A DNA stretch of 64,000 nucleotides from Novosphingobium sp. (GCF_027531025.1 NZ_JAPZQX010000007.1:124001-188000); one strand, 5' to 3'. Shown: positions 45,738 to 54,277, counted from the first letter of the stretch. Numbers and translations: made by a program. The notes: generated from the letters alone by a model not told the origin.

Positions 45738-46376
45738 ATGACCGAGCGCCGCCCCACGCTGCTGTCCCGCTTCGTGCAGTGGGTGGTGTTGTGGCTCTAT
45801 CGCTGGAAGGGCTGGACCATTGCCGGGGACGCACCCACGGCGCGCAAGTTCGTGATTACCGGAGCGCCGCATACCACCAACTGGGATTTCATCTTCTTTG
45901 TCGGCACGATCAACAAGTTGGGGTTGAAGCCCAGCTTCGTCGGCAAGCTCAGCCTGTTTCGGGGCCCGCTCAAGTGGTTCATGTATGACATGGGGGGCCT
46001 GCCGGTCGATCGGTCGAAGCGGAACAGCAAGTATGTCGAACAGACTGCTGCCTACTTCGAGAAGATGGACGACCTTGCTCTGGTCGTCGCACCAGAAGGG
46101 ACGCGCGGTAGCGATGGCACCTGGCGCAGCGGGTTCTACCACATCGCGCTGAAGGCCGGGGTGCCGATCGTGCCTGCCTGGGTCAATCATGCCACGATGA
46201 AGGGCGGGATCGGCCCGGCGATCATGCCAACCGGGGACTATGCGGCGGACCTGGCCAAGATTGCCGCGTTCTATCGCTCGGTCATGCCCGATTGCCTGCG
46301 GTTCGAACGGCTGGCCGCTTCGGCTGCCGCATTGAAGGACGCTGCTACCGAAAGCCTGAAGGAGAAGCTGCCATGA
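45738..46376 (+). CDS. 1-acylglycerol-phosphate-type acyltransferase
   Basis: A 212-residue membrane-associated acyltransferase with the HX4D motif (PHTTNWDF, about 44-51) and PEGTRG (about 119-124). This variant of the PlsC family (NWDF after the His) often has unknown lipid acceptors. The start directly abuts the TGA of a 14-codon reading frame, and GGAGAG lies 10 bases upstream. Followed by a DUF1295 gene with ATGA overlap. Confidence 0.88.
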   Translation: MTERRPTLLSRFVQWVVLWLYRWKGWTIAGDAPTARKFVITGAPHTTNWDFIFFVGTINKLGLKPSFVGKLSLFRGPLKWFMYDMGGLPVDRSKRNSKYVEQTAAYFEKMDDLALVVAPEGTRGSDGTWRSGFYHIALKAGVPIVPAWVNHATMKGGIGPAIMPTGDYAADLAKIAAFYRSVMPDCLRFERLAASAAALKDAATESLKEKLP

Positions 46377-47167
46377 TCGAAGCCATGTTGATCAATGCCG
46401 CGGTGGCGGCGGTGCTGTTGCTGCTCGGCTGGTTGATTGCCGTGCGCATCAGCGACGTATCCTTCATCGATGCAATCTGGGGCGGCGGCATGGCGGTGCT
46501 GGCCATCGCCAGCTGGCTGCAACTCGGCGCGCCAGGTGACCGTGCGACGCTGATCGCCGGCATGGCGGCGCTGTGGGGCCTGCGCTTGTTCTGGTACCTC
46601 TATACCCGCTGGCGCGGCCACGGGGAGGATGTGCGCTATGCCCGGATGCTGGGCAAGGCGAAGGAACAGGGCCGCTTTGCTCAGGCCGCACTGACCAAGG
46701 TGTTCGGCCCGCAGGCCTTCCTGCTCTACCTCACCTGCCTGCCAGCCCAGCTGGGCGTGCTTGCCAGCGCCGATCCCGCGCCGCTTGGCCCGCTGGCCCT
46801 GGCCGGCGCGGCGCTGTGGCTGCTCGGCATGGTCTTCGAAGTTGTGGGCGATGCCCAGCTCACCGCCTTCCGCGCCAATCCCGCCAACAAGGGCAAGGTG
46901 CTCGACACCGGTCTGTGGCGCTATACGCGCCACCCCAACTATTTCGGAGATACCTGCGTCTGGTGGGGAATCTGGCTGGCTGCGGCCGATGCCGGGCCGT
47001 GGATTGCGCTGGCCAGCTTGCCAGGGCCGCTGTTCCTGACCTTCACGCTCACCAAATGGTCGGGCAAGCCGCTGCTCGAATATGGGCTGAAGAAGAACCG
47101 TCCGGGCTATGCGGAGTATATCGAGCGCACGTCCGGCTTCATCCCCTGGCCGCCGAAGAAGGGCTAA
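46373..47167 (+). CDS. DUF1295 membrane protein (steroid 5-alpha-reductase-like)
   Basis: A 264-residue inner-membrane protein with about seven helices. The C-terminal block LWRYTRHPNYFGDTCVWWGIWLAA and EYGLKKNRPGYAEYIERTSGFIPWPPKKG is the DUF1295/ICMT-like signature. Members reduce enoyl or steroid substrates or methylate lipids; the exact reaction is unknown. ATG 46373 overlaps the acyltransferase stop. Its TAA overlaps the stop of the convergent enoyl-CoA hydratase gene. Confidence 0.85.
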   Translation: MIEAMLINAAVAAVLLLLGWLIAVRISDVSFIDAIWGGGMAVLAIASWLQLGAPGDRATLIAGMAALWGLRLFWYLYTRWRGHGEDVRYARMLGKAKEQGRFAQAALTKVFGPQAFLLYLTCLPAQLGVLASADPAPLGPLALAGAALWLLGMVFEVVGDAQLTAFRANPANKGKVLDTGLWRYTRHPNYFGDTCVWWGIWLAAADAGPWIALASLPGPLFLTFTLTKWSGKPLLEYGLKKNRPGYAEYIERTSGFIPWPPKKG

Positions 47168-47961
47168 CGATCACCATAGCTGGGCGCGCGCTTCTCGAGG
47201 AAAGCCAGCCGCGCCTCGTTGGCATCGGCGGTGTGCCCCAGCAGGATCTGCTGGCGATCCTCGATCGCGAAGGCGTGTTCCATGCTGGCCGCATCGATGT
47301 TGAGGTTCAGCGCGTCCTTGGTCAGCCGCAGGCCCATCGGGCTGGTCAGCAGCATTTCCTCGGCCAGGGCCAGCGCCTTGGGCAGCAGGTCCTCCTGCGG
47401 CACGATCTCGCTCATCAGCCCGCAGGCCTGTGCCTTTTCGGCGGTCATGAACCGGCCGGTCAGCAGGTACTCGCTCGCCACCGATGAGCCGACCAGCCGC
47501 GGCAGGAAATAGCTCGCGCCCATGTCGCAGCCGCCCAGCCCGATCTTGATGTAAGCCGCATTCATTCGAAGGTCGGGCGCGCCATAGCGCACGTCGCTGG
47601 CCAGCAGGAGCGAGAAGCCCCCGCCGCAGGCCGGCCCCTGGGCGCAGGCGATCACCGGTTGCGGGCACTTGCGCATCGCCTGCATCACCGCCGCGATCAT
47701 CCGCTGCGTGCGCCACGATTGGTGAATGCGCCCAGCCTCGGGATCGAACGGCCAGCCGGTCAGGTCGAGACCGGCGCAGAATGCCCGGCCCTCCGCCCGC
47801 AGGATCACCACGCGCACTTCGGGTCTTGCAGCAAGGCCGGTGAAGTAATCGAGCAGCGCCTGGATCAGCGGCTCGTTCATCGCGTTGAGCCGATCGGGCC
47901 GGTTGAGGCTGACCACCTCAATCGCTCCGCGCGCCTCGATCACCACCGGTTGTTCGCCCAT
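47164..47961 (-). CDS. enoyl-CoA hydratase/isomerase family protein
   Basis: A 265-residue crotonase. Oxyanion-hole residues lie in EGRAFCAGLDL and GPACGGGFSLLLASDVRYG; the second catalytic-loop Glu is replaced in IKIGLGGCDMGASYFLPRLVG, where hydratases usually have P-E-x-G-L. So it may be an isomerase, hydrolase or atypical hydratase. The long insert TGWPFDPEAGRIHQSWRTQRMIAAVMQAMRKC is typical of a subgroup acting on terpenoid or long acyl-CoAs. It sits opposite the leucine block and is probably separately regulated. Confidence 0.88.
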   Translation of the reverse strand: MGEQPVVIEARGAIEVVSLNRPDRLNAMNEPLIQALLDYFTGLAARPEVRVVILRAEGRAFCAGLDLTGWPFDPEAGRIHQSWRTQRMIAAVMQAMRKCPQPVIACAQGPACGGGFSLLLASDVRYGAPDLRMNAAYIKIGLGGCDMGASYFLPRLVGSSVASEYLLTGRFMTAEKAQACGLMSEIVPQEDLLPKALALAEEMLLTSPMGLRLTKDALNLNIDAASMEHAFAIEDRQQILLGHTADANEARLAFLEKRAPSYGDR

Positions 47962-48061
47962 CAGCCTGCTCCCATCTGTTTCCCGCCCATTGACCTATCC
48001 GGTGCCCCTGTGGCAAGGGGCCGCCTCGTTCACCGGCAAAGACCGGGCCGGACGCACCCGG

Positions 48062-48135
48062 GCGGGTGTAGCTCAATGGTAGAGCAGAAGCTTCCCAAGC
48101 TTACGACGAGGGTTCGATTCCCTTCACCCGCTCCA
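48062..48135 (+). tRNA. tRNA-Gly, anticodon CCC
   Basis: A 74-nt cloverleaf. The acceptor GCGGGTG pairs with CACCCGC; D-stem GCTC/GAGC; anticodon loop TTCCCAA with CCC at 48094-48096; T-arm GAGGG-TTCGATT-CCCTT; encoded CCA end. It reads GGG codons. It stands alone between two minus-strand catabolic genes. Confidence 0.96.
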
Positions 48136-48157
48136 CTTCCAATCCCGGGAACAGGTT

Positions 48158-49501
48158 TTACGTCCGTAGCGGCATGCCCGCCGGCAAGTGATGCGGGACG
48201 CCAAAGTGGTCGGCCAGTTCGACCCCCGAATAGCCGTGCGTGAAGCTGTCCGCGTCGAGCGGCAGCATCTGGGCTTCCCAGGCCGCGAAATGTGCCTTCA
48301 GGTCCGCGAAGAGTTCTGGTTTGACGGCCTTGAGGTTGGCGCGTTCGAGCGGGTCGGCTTCCACATCGAACAGGAAGCTGTTGCCAGCGATCTCGAGGTA
48401 CTTGTAGCGCCCGTGGCGGCATGCCTTTTGGTCAAGGTGCTTAAAGCGCCAGCACAGCGTCCGCTCTACCGGTGCCGCTCTGGCCAGCGCGGGGGCCAGG
48501 TCGATCCCGTCAAGCGGATGGGCCGGATCGGGCGCGCCGCCGCCAGCGCCCAGCAGCGTTGCCGCCCAATCCATGGTAATCGTCACCTGGTCGCTAACCA
48601 GCCCCGGCGCGATCCGCGCAGGCCAACGGGCCACCAGCGGCACGCGCAGGCCCCCTTCCAGCAGTTCGGTCTTCATGCCGGTGAAGGGCCAGTTGTCGGA
48701 AAACCGCTCTCCGCCATTGTCGCTGGTGAAGATCACGATGGTGTTGTCGGCGATCCCCGCCTGGTCGATCGCATTGAGCACGCGGCCGATCTGGTAATCC
48801 ATCCGCACGACCATCTCGCCATAGGTCTTCGCTGTACCGCCGTCGAAGTGGAAGATCGCGAAAGGGTCCTTCTTGGCCGCCAGTCGCTGGGATTCGGCGC
48901 GGTCATTGGGCCCTTCCCAGGGCCAGTGGGGCGCGTTGAAGTGCAGGCTCAGGAAGAACGGCCGATCGCCGCCAGCCTTCTCTGAAACGTAATCGACCGC
49001 CCGGTCGCCAAGCAGGTCGGTCAGGTATCCTTCGGCCGAGGTCCGCGTGTCATCATCCCACAGGTCCGGGCCCATGGCATTGGCGTGCGTGAAATAGTCG
49101 ACCGCTCCGCCGCGCATCCCCCAGAACTGGTCATAGCCGCTCTTGAGCGGGCCGTAATTGGGTAAGCGTCCAAGGTGCCACTTGCCGATCAGGGCGGTGG
49201 TGTAGCCAGCGGCGCGCAATAGCGAGGGCAAGGTGGGATGTTCGGGTGGCAGGCCCACGTCGCGCGCGACCAGCGGCTCCTCGAGGCCGATCGGCAGGCG
49301 GTTCTGGTATCGGCCGGTCATCAAGGCGGTGCGGGTGGCCGAGCAGACCGCCGAGTTTGAATAGGCCTGCAAAAAGCGTGCGCCTTCTGCAGCGATCCGG
49401 TCGATCGCCGGGGTCTGGTAGTCGCGGCGACCATAACAGCTGACGTCGGCATAGCCGAGGTCATCCGCCATGATGAACACGATGTTCGGCTGCATGGTCA
49501 T
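48158..49501 (-). CDS. type I sulfatase (formylglycine-type)
   Basis: A 447-residue sulfatase. Metal ligands are Asp13-Asp14 (FIMADDLGYADVS) and SDNGG, and IGKWHLG carries conserved Lys/His. The formylglycine motif is C53-S-A-T-R-T-A-L-M-T-G-R: Cys with Ala where Pro is usual in C-x-P-x-R. No signal peptide is visible, so it would be cytosolic and act on an imported sulfate ester. Its ATG overlaps the FAD hydroxylase stop (ATGA), making it the last gene of the ring-cleavage operon. That context suggests it frees a phenol from an aryl sulfate. No sulfatase-maturating enzyme is in this window. Confidence 0.92.
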   Translation of the reverse strand: MTMQPNIVFIMADDLGYADVSCYGRRDYQTPAIDRIAAEGARFLQAYSNSAVCSATRTALMTGRYQNRLPIGLEEPLVARDVGLPPEHPTLPSLLRAAGYTTALIGKWHLGRLPNYGPLKSGYDQFWGMRGGAVDYFTHANAMGPDLWDDDTRTSAEGYLTDLLGDRAVDYVSEKAGGDRPFFLSLHFNAPHWPWEGPNDRAESQRLAAKKDPFAIFHFDGGTAKTYGEMVVRMDYQIGRVLNAIDQAGIADNTIVIFTSDNGGERFSDNWPFTGMKTELLEGGLRVPLVARWPARIAPGLVSDQVTITMDWAATLLGAGGGAPDPAHPLDGIDLAPALARAAPVERTLCWRFKHLDQKACRHGRYKYLEIAGNSFLFDVEADPLERANLKAVKPELFADLKAHFAAWEAQMLPLDADSFTHGYSGVELADHFGVPHHLPAGMPLRT

Positions 49502-50934
49502 CCCCAGGCCTCCAGGAGATCAGCGGCCTGGCCCGAGCCGAAGACAAACCGGTCCGGGCGGACGAGCACGGCTTCGGCCTGGTGCTTGTCGAGCCAGTGA
49601 CCGATCTGCCGGGCGAAGGGGGAGAGGCGCGGTGTTGCGAGGTCGGCGCGGGTGATCAGCGCATGGCTGAGGCCCAGCACCTCATCCAGCCTGGTGCCAT
49701 CGGCGGCGATCGCTTGCGGGAAATAGCTGCCCGCGCCTGGCGTACCGGCCATGATCCGGCCGGCCGAGATCGGCGGATAGGCCGGCGGGCCATCGGGCAG
49801 CTTGCCCAGCTTGCGGGCCAGCTTGAACTTCAGGTCGCGCAGCCAGGCCGACCAGCGGTTGGTGATGCAGACCGTCTTGCCCATCATGATCGCCATGTCG
49901 ATCGTGGCGCGCAGGTTGGGTGCGCGTTCGGGTTGGTAGCTGTCGAGCAAGGCGTCGTCCGCACCATCCCGGACCACGGCGGCCAGCTTCCAGGCCAGGT
50001 TCGCCGCATCGCGCAGGCCGGAACACATGCCCTGCCCGGCAAAGGGCGGGGTCTGGTGGGCCGCGTCGCCAGCCAGCAGGACGCGGCCCTGGCGCCAGTG
50101 CTTGGCAATCCGGGCGCGGAAGGTGTAGACCGCCTTGCGTTCCAGCCGCACTGCGCCCTTGACGTTCCAGGGTTCCAGCAGCTTCTCGATGAAGGCGTCG
50201 TCGCTCACCAGCTCGGCGGTTTCGCCGGGCTTGATCATGAACTCCCAGCGATGCCGCCCCTCGCCCATCAGCACGCAGGTGGTGGGGCGGGCCGGATCGC
50301 AGATCTGCAGGTTCTCGGTCGGCAGTTTCGAATAGTCGTCTACCAGCACGTCGACCACCAGCCAGGGCTCCTCGAAGTTGAGGTCCTCGAAGGCTATGCC
50401 AGCGGCCTCGCGCACCGGACTGCGGGCACCGTCGGCGCCGACGAGGTAGCGGGCGCGGATCGTGCGTTCGCCGTCCGGGGTGGCGATGGCTGCGGTGACG
50501 CCTGATCCGTCGTCTCTGAAACCGGTCAGCTCCCAGCGGTTGTGCAGTTCCGCTGTGGGCTGGGCAGCCAGGGCCTTGCGCAGTTCGGCCTCGACGCTGG
50601 GCTGGTGGATCATGTTGGCGGCAGGCCAGCCGCCGGGTCCGATCTGCCCCGCGCCCTCGAACCGCAGCAGCACCTCGCCCTTCGCATTCATGAAGTCATA
50701 GCGGTTGGCGCGGCGCGCGGTCTTCATCACCGCCTCGGCCACACCGGCTTCCTGCAAGATCCGCATGCCCTCGTGATCGATATGCGCGGCGCGCGGCAGC
50801 GGATAGATGTCCGCCTCCTTCTCGGCAACGATCACCTTCACGCCCCGGCGGGCGAGTAGCACGGCCAGGGTCACACCGGTCGGGCCACCCCCGACAATCA
50901 GGACATCACAGGTCTGGTCGATCGGCTTTGACAT
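49498..50934 (-). CDS. FAD-dependent aromatic monooxygenase (MhpA/PheA-type)
   Basis: A 478-residue class A flavoprotein hydroxylase. The Rossmann GGGPTGV is near residues 15-21, the DG motif is GADGARSPVREAAG, and the FAD ribityl-binding GD motif is LLAGDAAHQTPPFAGQGM. The C-terminal part is shorter than in MhpA. It would ortho-hydroxylate a phenol to a catechol using NAD(P)H and O2, feeding the extradiol dioxygenase of the same operon. Two bases separate it from the NAD(P)-binding gene; it overlaps the sulfatase gene. Confidence 0.92.
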   Translation of the reverse strand: MSKPIDQTCDVLIVGGGPTGVTLAVLLARRGVKVIVAEKEADIYPLPRAAHIDHEGMRILQEAGVAEAVMKTARRANRYDFMNAKGEVLLRFEGAGQIGPGGWPAANMIHQPSVEAELRKALAAQPTAELHNRWELTGFRDDGSGVTAAIATPDGERTIRARYLVGADGARSPVREAAGIAFEDLNFEEPWLVVDVLVDDYSKLPTENLQICDPARPTTCVLMGEGRHRWEFMIKPGETAELVSDDAFIEKLLEPWNVKGAVRLERKAVYTFRARIAKHWRQGRVLLAGDAAHQTPPFAGQGMCSGLRDAANLAWKLAAVVRDGADDALLDSYQPERAPNLRATIDMAIMMGKTVCITNRWSAWLRDLKFKLARKLGKLPDGPPAYPPISAGRIMAGTPGAGSYFPQAIAADGTRLDEVLGLSHALITRADLATPRLSPFARQIGHWLDKHQAEAVLVRPDRFVFGSGQAADLLEAWG

Positions 50935-50936
50935 GA

Positions 50937-51683
50937 TCAGTAGCCTTGCGGTTTTGTGCCGGTCTGGCCGACCGGCAGGGCCAGCCCCACGCGCTTGCGG
51001 GAATAGGGTCCGGCAGGTTGCAGATCGTCGAGAATGACGCGCGCGGCGTCCTCATAGGTAACGATCATCTCGGGCATCCGCTGCTTGAAGGCTTTCAGGA
51101 TCCGGATCGTGCGGAACAGCCCGCCCGGTGCCGGGCCTTCGACCGGCCAGATGTTGGCGCTGATCCTGAGCCCCGGCGTGGGCTGACCGGATGGCGATGG
51201 CACCATCGGCCCCGGGCAGAGCATCGACCAGTCGAGCGCGGTTTCCGCAACGCGCGCCAGGGTGTGGACGTGCTGCTTGTAGACCTTGGGGATGACTGGC
51301 AAGTCGGCCGCCCTGACCGGGTGACCGGGTACGTCAAGCGCGGCCGCTCCGCCGAACAGCCAAAGCCGCCCGCGGGGGCCAAGCGCGCGTTCGGCCGCGC
51401 CAATCACCGCATGAACCATTGGCACGAAGTCCGGATCGATGGTGGCATTGCCGGCTGCGTTGATCACGGCGTCCTGTCCGGCCATGGCTTCGACCAGGGC
51501 CGCGGTATCGCCAAGCGTGCCGGTGCGGATCGTCAGGCGGGGGGAGTTGCCTTCGCTTCCGAGCAGGGTTCGCAGCTTCTCGGCATTGCGGACATAGGCC
51601 GTGACATCGAGACCGCGCGCCAGGGACATTCTGGTCAGCGCGAGGCCGCTGTTGCCCGTGGCCCCGATGATCAGCACGCGCAT
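50937..51683 (-). CDS. NAD(P)-binding, NmrA/epimerase-like protein
   Basis: A 248-residue atypical short-chain dehydrogenase. The nucleotide-binding motif GATGNSGLALTRM is at residues 7-19, with NAAGNATID further on. The catalytic Tyr-x-x-x-Lys of true dehydrogenases is not evident (VYKQHVHTLARVAE), as in NmrA-type proteins that sense or reduce. It is in the ring-cleavage operon, 3 bases from the FAH gene, so it may reduce an intermediate or supply flavin. Confidence 0.82.
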   Translation of the reverse strand: MRVLIIGATGNSGLALTRMSLARGLDVTAYVRNAEKLRTLLGSEGNSPRLTIRTGTLGDTAALVEAMAGQDAVINAAGNATIDPDFVPMVHAVIGAAERALGPRGRLWLFGGAAALDVPGHPVRAADLPVIPKVYKQHVHTLARVAETALDWSMLCPGPMVPSPSGQPTPGLRISANIWPVEGPAPGGLFRTIRILKAFKQRMPEMIVTYEDAARVILDDLQPAGPYSRKRVGLALPVGQTGTKPQGY

Positions 51684-51686
51684 GGC

Positions 51687-52526
51687 TCAGCCTTCCGCCA
51701 CCATGGTGCCTTCGATATGGCCCAGCCGGTCGATCTCGCAGCGGACCACGTCGCCCGCTTTCAGGAACTGCCTTGGGTCCATCGCCGCGCCGATCCCGCC
51801 CGGCGTGCCGGTGAACAGGCAGTCGCCCGGTTCGAGTGTCATGCCGAGCGAGAGATGCTCGACCTGCTGCCAGACGTTGAACACCAGGTGTTCGGTGTTC
51901 GAATCCTGCCGCTTCTCGCCATTGACGTAGCAGCGGATGCCAAGCCCGTGCGGATCGCCCAGTTCATCGGCGGTCACGATCCACGGGCCCATCGGCGCGT
52001 GGGTGTCGAAGCTCTTGCCAAAGCTCCATTGCGGCGTGGCGTGCTGGGCCAACCGTTCGGTGACATCGTTGCCCACGCAATAGCCAAAGATCGCCGCCGG
52101 GGCCTCGCCCGCGCCGATGTGCTTGCCGCCCTTGCCGATCACGGCAACCAGTTCGACCTCGTAATCGTTGGTGAAGGCGCCGCGCGCGATCAGGATCGGG
52201 TCATAGGGTCCGTTGACGCTGGTCTGGGCCTTGGTGAACCACACCTGCTTGTCCGGCGTGCCCATGTTCGATTCCGCGATGTGATCGGCATAGTTGAGGC
52301 CGATCGCGAAGATCTTGCCGGGGCGCTGGACGGGGGATTCCAGCTTGACCGAGACCAGCGGCACGCCGCCGCCAGCCGCTGCCCTGGCCTCCAGCTCGGG
52401 CTTCAGCCGGTCCCAGTCGCGGATCAGGTCGATCATGGTGCCTGGCACGCCCGTATCGATCACGCTGTCGCCCACCACGATCCCGGTGCGGGTCTGGCCG
52501 TTGGCGGTATAGGTGCAGAGCTTCAT
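51687..52526 (-). CDS. fumarylacetoacetate-hydrolase-family protein
   Basis: A 279-residue FAH-fold enzyme. GLNYADHIAE (about 76-85) carries the catalytic His, DYEVELVAVIGKGGKHI (121-137) the metal-binding acidic residues, and the C-terminal PGDCLFTGTPGGIGAAMDPRQFLKAGD is diagnostic. In meta-cleavage routes such enzymes hydrolyse C-C bonds, hydrate dienoates or decarboxylate. Here it should act on the product of the adjacent extradiol dioxygenase, whose stop overlaps its ATG by four bases. Confidence 0.9.
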   Translation of the reverse strand: MKLCTYTANGQTRTGIVVGDSVIDTGVPGTMIDLIRDWDRLKPELEARAAAGGGVPLVSVKLESPVQRPGKIFAIGLNYADHIAESNMGTPDKQVWFTKAQTSVNGPYDPILIARGAFTNDYEVELVAVIGKGGKHIGAGEAPAAIFGYCVGNDVTERLAQHATPQWSFGKSFDTHAPMGPWIVTADELGDPHGLGIRCYVNGEKRQDSNTEHLVFNVWQQVEHLSLGMTLEPGDCLFTGTPGGIGAAMDPRQFLKAGDVVRCEIDRLGHIEGTMVAEG

Positions 52527-53542
52527 GCGGTGGTTCCTTCGGGATTGCGGCGAAACAGGCGCTTCAGGCGCAGTTGTAGGGCGGTAACGAACGAAATCAG
52601 GCTGGGCGGCGGGGGCAGCTTGCCTGCGAACATCGGATGGGGAGCACCCCACTGGACGGCGAGCAGCGCGCTCATCGGCTGCTTCTGCGGCGGGTCGGCG
52701 GCGGTGAACAGGTCGCCGTCGGTCCAGTGCTCCAGCTCGTTGCCGAATGGATCCTTCCAGTAATCGAAAATCTGGCTGCCCATGATGTGGCGGCCAACGC
52801 CCCAGGCGGGCTGGCGCTTTGCCGCTTTCAGGTGCTGGTGGCCCAGCATCAGGTCATCGAGGTTGGCCACTTCGAAGGCGGCATGCAGAATGCCGAGTTC
52901 ACCCGGCAGCTGCGCCAGGAACAGGGTGTGGTGATCGGCCGGCTTGTCCCCCCGGTCACAGCGCATGAAGGCGCCCAGCGGCACGTCCTTGGCTGCCTCG
53001 ACCTCGTCCGAGGTGATGAAGCCGAAGCGGTCCTTGTACCACTTTTCCGAGGTGCGGAAGTCGCGCACCTTGAGCACGGCATGGCCGATCCGCTTGACGT
53101 GAGCCGGAGCCGGATCGAGCCGCACGGTGCGGCGCAGGCGGGGCTTGGCGGTGGCGGAATTGAACGGCTGGTCTGTGGGTAGTGGGGCGGGGTCGCGCTT
53201 GGTCTGTCCGGCCACCACTTCCACCAGGTAGCCATCGGGATCGGTCAGCCGCACGACCTTGCCGCCGCCGGGTTCGCCCAGGTCATCCATCGTAACGCCT
53301 TCGCTGGTGGCCAGTGTTTCGAGATCGGCGAGGCTCTCGGCGCGCAGACCCACGGCCAGGAACCGCGCTTCGCCCGGTTCGGTCACGTGGACGAAGGGGC
53401 GACCATCACTGCCCCGGCCATAGAGCCGCCCGCCCTCCTCGAAGCAGTCCATTCCGAAGTCTTCCAAAAAGGCGCGCATCGCAGAAAGATCAGGTGTGGC
53501 ATAGCGCACGTGGGCAATGTCCTCGATGCGGATCGTGCTCAT
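52523..53542 (-). CDS. type I extradiol ring-cleavage dioxygenase (VOC fold)
   Basis: A 339-residue two-domain vicinal-oxygen-chelate protein. The N-terminal domain (8-110, HVRYATPDL...) is structural; the C-terminal domain (150-275) carries the iron ligands His154 (RIGHAVLKV), His220 (GILHAAFEV) and Glu271 (NELEHWTDGD), the H-H-E triad of BphC-type enzymes. A Pro-rich, basic tail (about 305-339) is extra. It would open a catechol next to the hydroxyls. It is the first gene of the operon, facing a TetR gene across twin operators. Confidence 0.9.
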   Translation of the reverse strand: MSTIRIEDIAHVRYATPDLSAMRAFLEDFGMDCFEEGGRLYGRGSDGRPFVHVTEPGEARFLAVGLRAESLADLETLATSEGVTMDDLGEPGGGKVVRLTDPDGYLVEVVAGQTKRDPAPLPTDQPFNSATAKPRLRRTVRLDPAPAHVKRIGHAVLKVRDFRTSEKWYKDRFGFITSDEVEAAKDVPLGAFMRCDRGDKPADHHTLFLAQLPGELGILHAAFEVANLDDLMLGHQHLKAAKRQPAWGVGRHIMGSQIFDYWKDPFGNELEHWTDGDLFTAADPPQKQPMSALLAVQWGAPHPMFAGKLPPPPSLISFVTALQLRLKRLFRRNPEGTTA

Positions 53543-53586
53543 GGCATCCTCTCCCGTGGCGGGCTCTGCTGGCCCGAATCACGAAT

Positions 53587-53600
53587 TGACTATTTGGTCA
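53587..53600. promoter_or_regulatory. TetR operator 1
   Basis: TGAC-TATTTG-GTCA, an inverted repeat in the intergenic region of tetR and the ring-cleavage operon. Confidence 0.7.
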
Positions 53601-53613
53601 GGTTATTGACAAA

Positions 53614-53627
53614 TGACTATCCGGTCA
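53614..53627. promoter_or_regulatory. TetR operator 2
   Basis: TGAC-TATCCG-GTCA, 27 bp from operator 1 and sharing 12 of 14 bases. A TTGACA -35 (53606-53611) lies between the two sites and a weak TACTGA -10 (53630-53635) follows, so operator 2 lies in the tetR promoter spacer. Confidence 0.7.
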
Positions 53628-53641
53628 AGTACTGACGGGGC

Positions 53642-54277
53642 ATGACGGTGCAGACCCTCAGCCCGCGCGCCCAGCGCACCTATCGCGCCCTCGTCGATGC
53701 CGGGCTGGAACTGCTGGCGGAACGGCCGATCGATGCCCTCGCGATTGACGAGATCGTGGCCCGCGCCGGGGTGGCCAAGGGCAGCTTCTTCAACCACTTT
53801 GCCGATAAGCCCGCCTTTGGCCGGGCCATCGGGGCGGAGATCCGGGCTGAACTGGAAGAGCGGATCGGTGCCGCCAATGCGGGGGTGGGCGATCCTTTTG
53901 CCCGACTGGCGGGGGGAATGCGCACGGGCCTGGCTTTCGCGCTCGATGAACCGCGCAAGACCGCGATCATGATCCGCAATGCCGGTAACTCTACCCTGCG
54001 CGACCAGCCGCTTAACCAGGGCGTCGCCACCGACATGAACGCGGCAGTCGCCACCGGGCGGCTGCGGGCCGAGGCGCGGGCCAGCGGCGTACGGTTCTGG
54101 CTGGGCCTGTGCCAGGTGCTGATGGCCAATGCCGTCGAGCGCCGGATCGACCGGACCGAAGGGGCCGTGCGGCTGAAGGAAATGCTGGTCCTGGCGCTGA
54201 CCGGGCTCGGCCTGCCACCGCCAGACGCGGCAACCTATGCGTCAGAAAACGCGAGCATCCTCCAGCTCGGGCGCTAG
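53642..54277 (+). CDS. TetR-family repressor
   Basis: A 211-residue regulator. The N-terminal helix-turn-helix is GLELLAERPIDALAIDEIVARAGVAKGSFFNHFADKPAF (about 20-58); the rest is an all-helical ligand pocket. It is divergent from the extradiol/FAH/hydroxylase/sulfatase operon, with two operators between, so it very likely represses that operon and itself until a pathway compound binds. ATG 53642 has no good Shine-Dalgarno and may be leaderless. Its last 36 bases overlap the 3' end of the convergent MFS gene. Confidence 0.9.
   Translation: MTVQTLSPRAQRTYRALVDAGLELLAERPIDALAIDEIVARAGVAKGSFFNHFADKPAFGRAIGAEIRAELEERIGAANAGVGDPFARLAGGMRTGLAFALDEPRKTAIMIRNAGNSTLRDQPLNQGVATDMNAAVATGRLRAEARASGVRFWLGLCQVLMANAVERRIDRTEGAVRLKEMLVLALTGLGLPPPDAATYASENASILQLGR

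Noticed and set aside
48062..48135. tRNA-Gly as an attachment site for a genomic island
   Set aside because: No integrase and no duplicated tRNA 3' end was seen on either side within the window.
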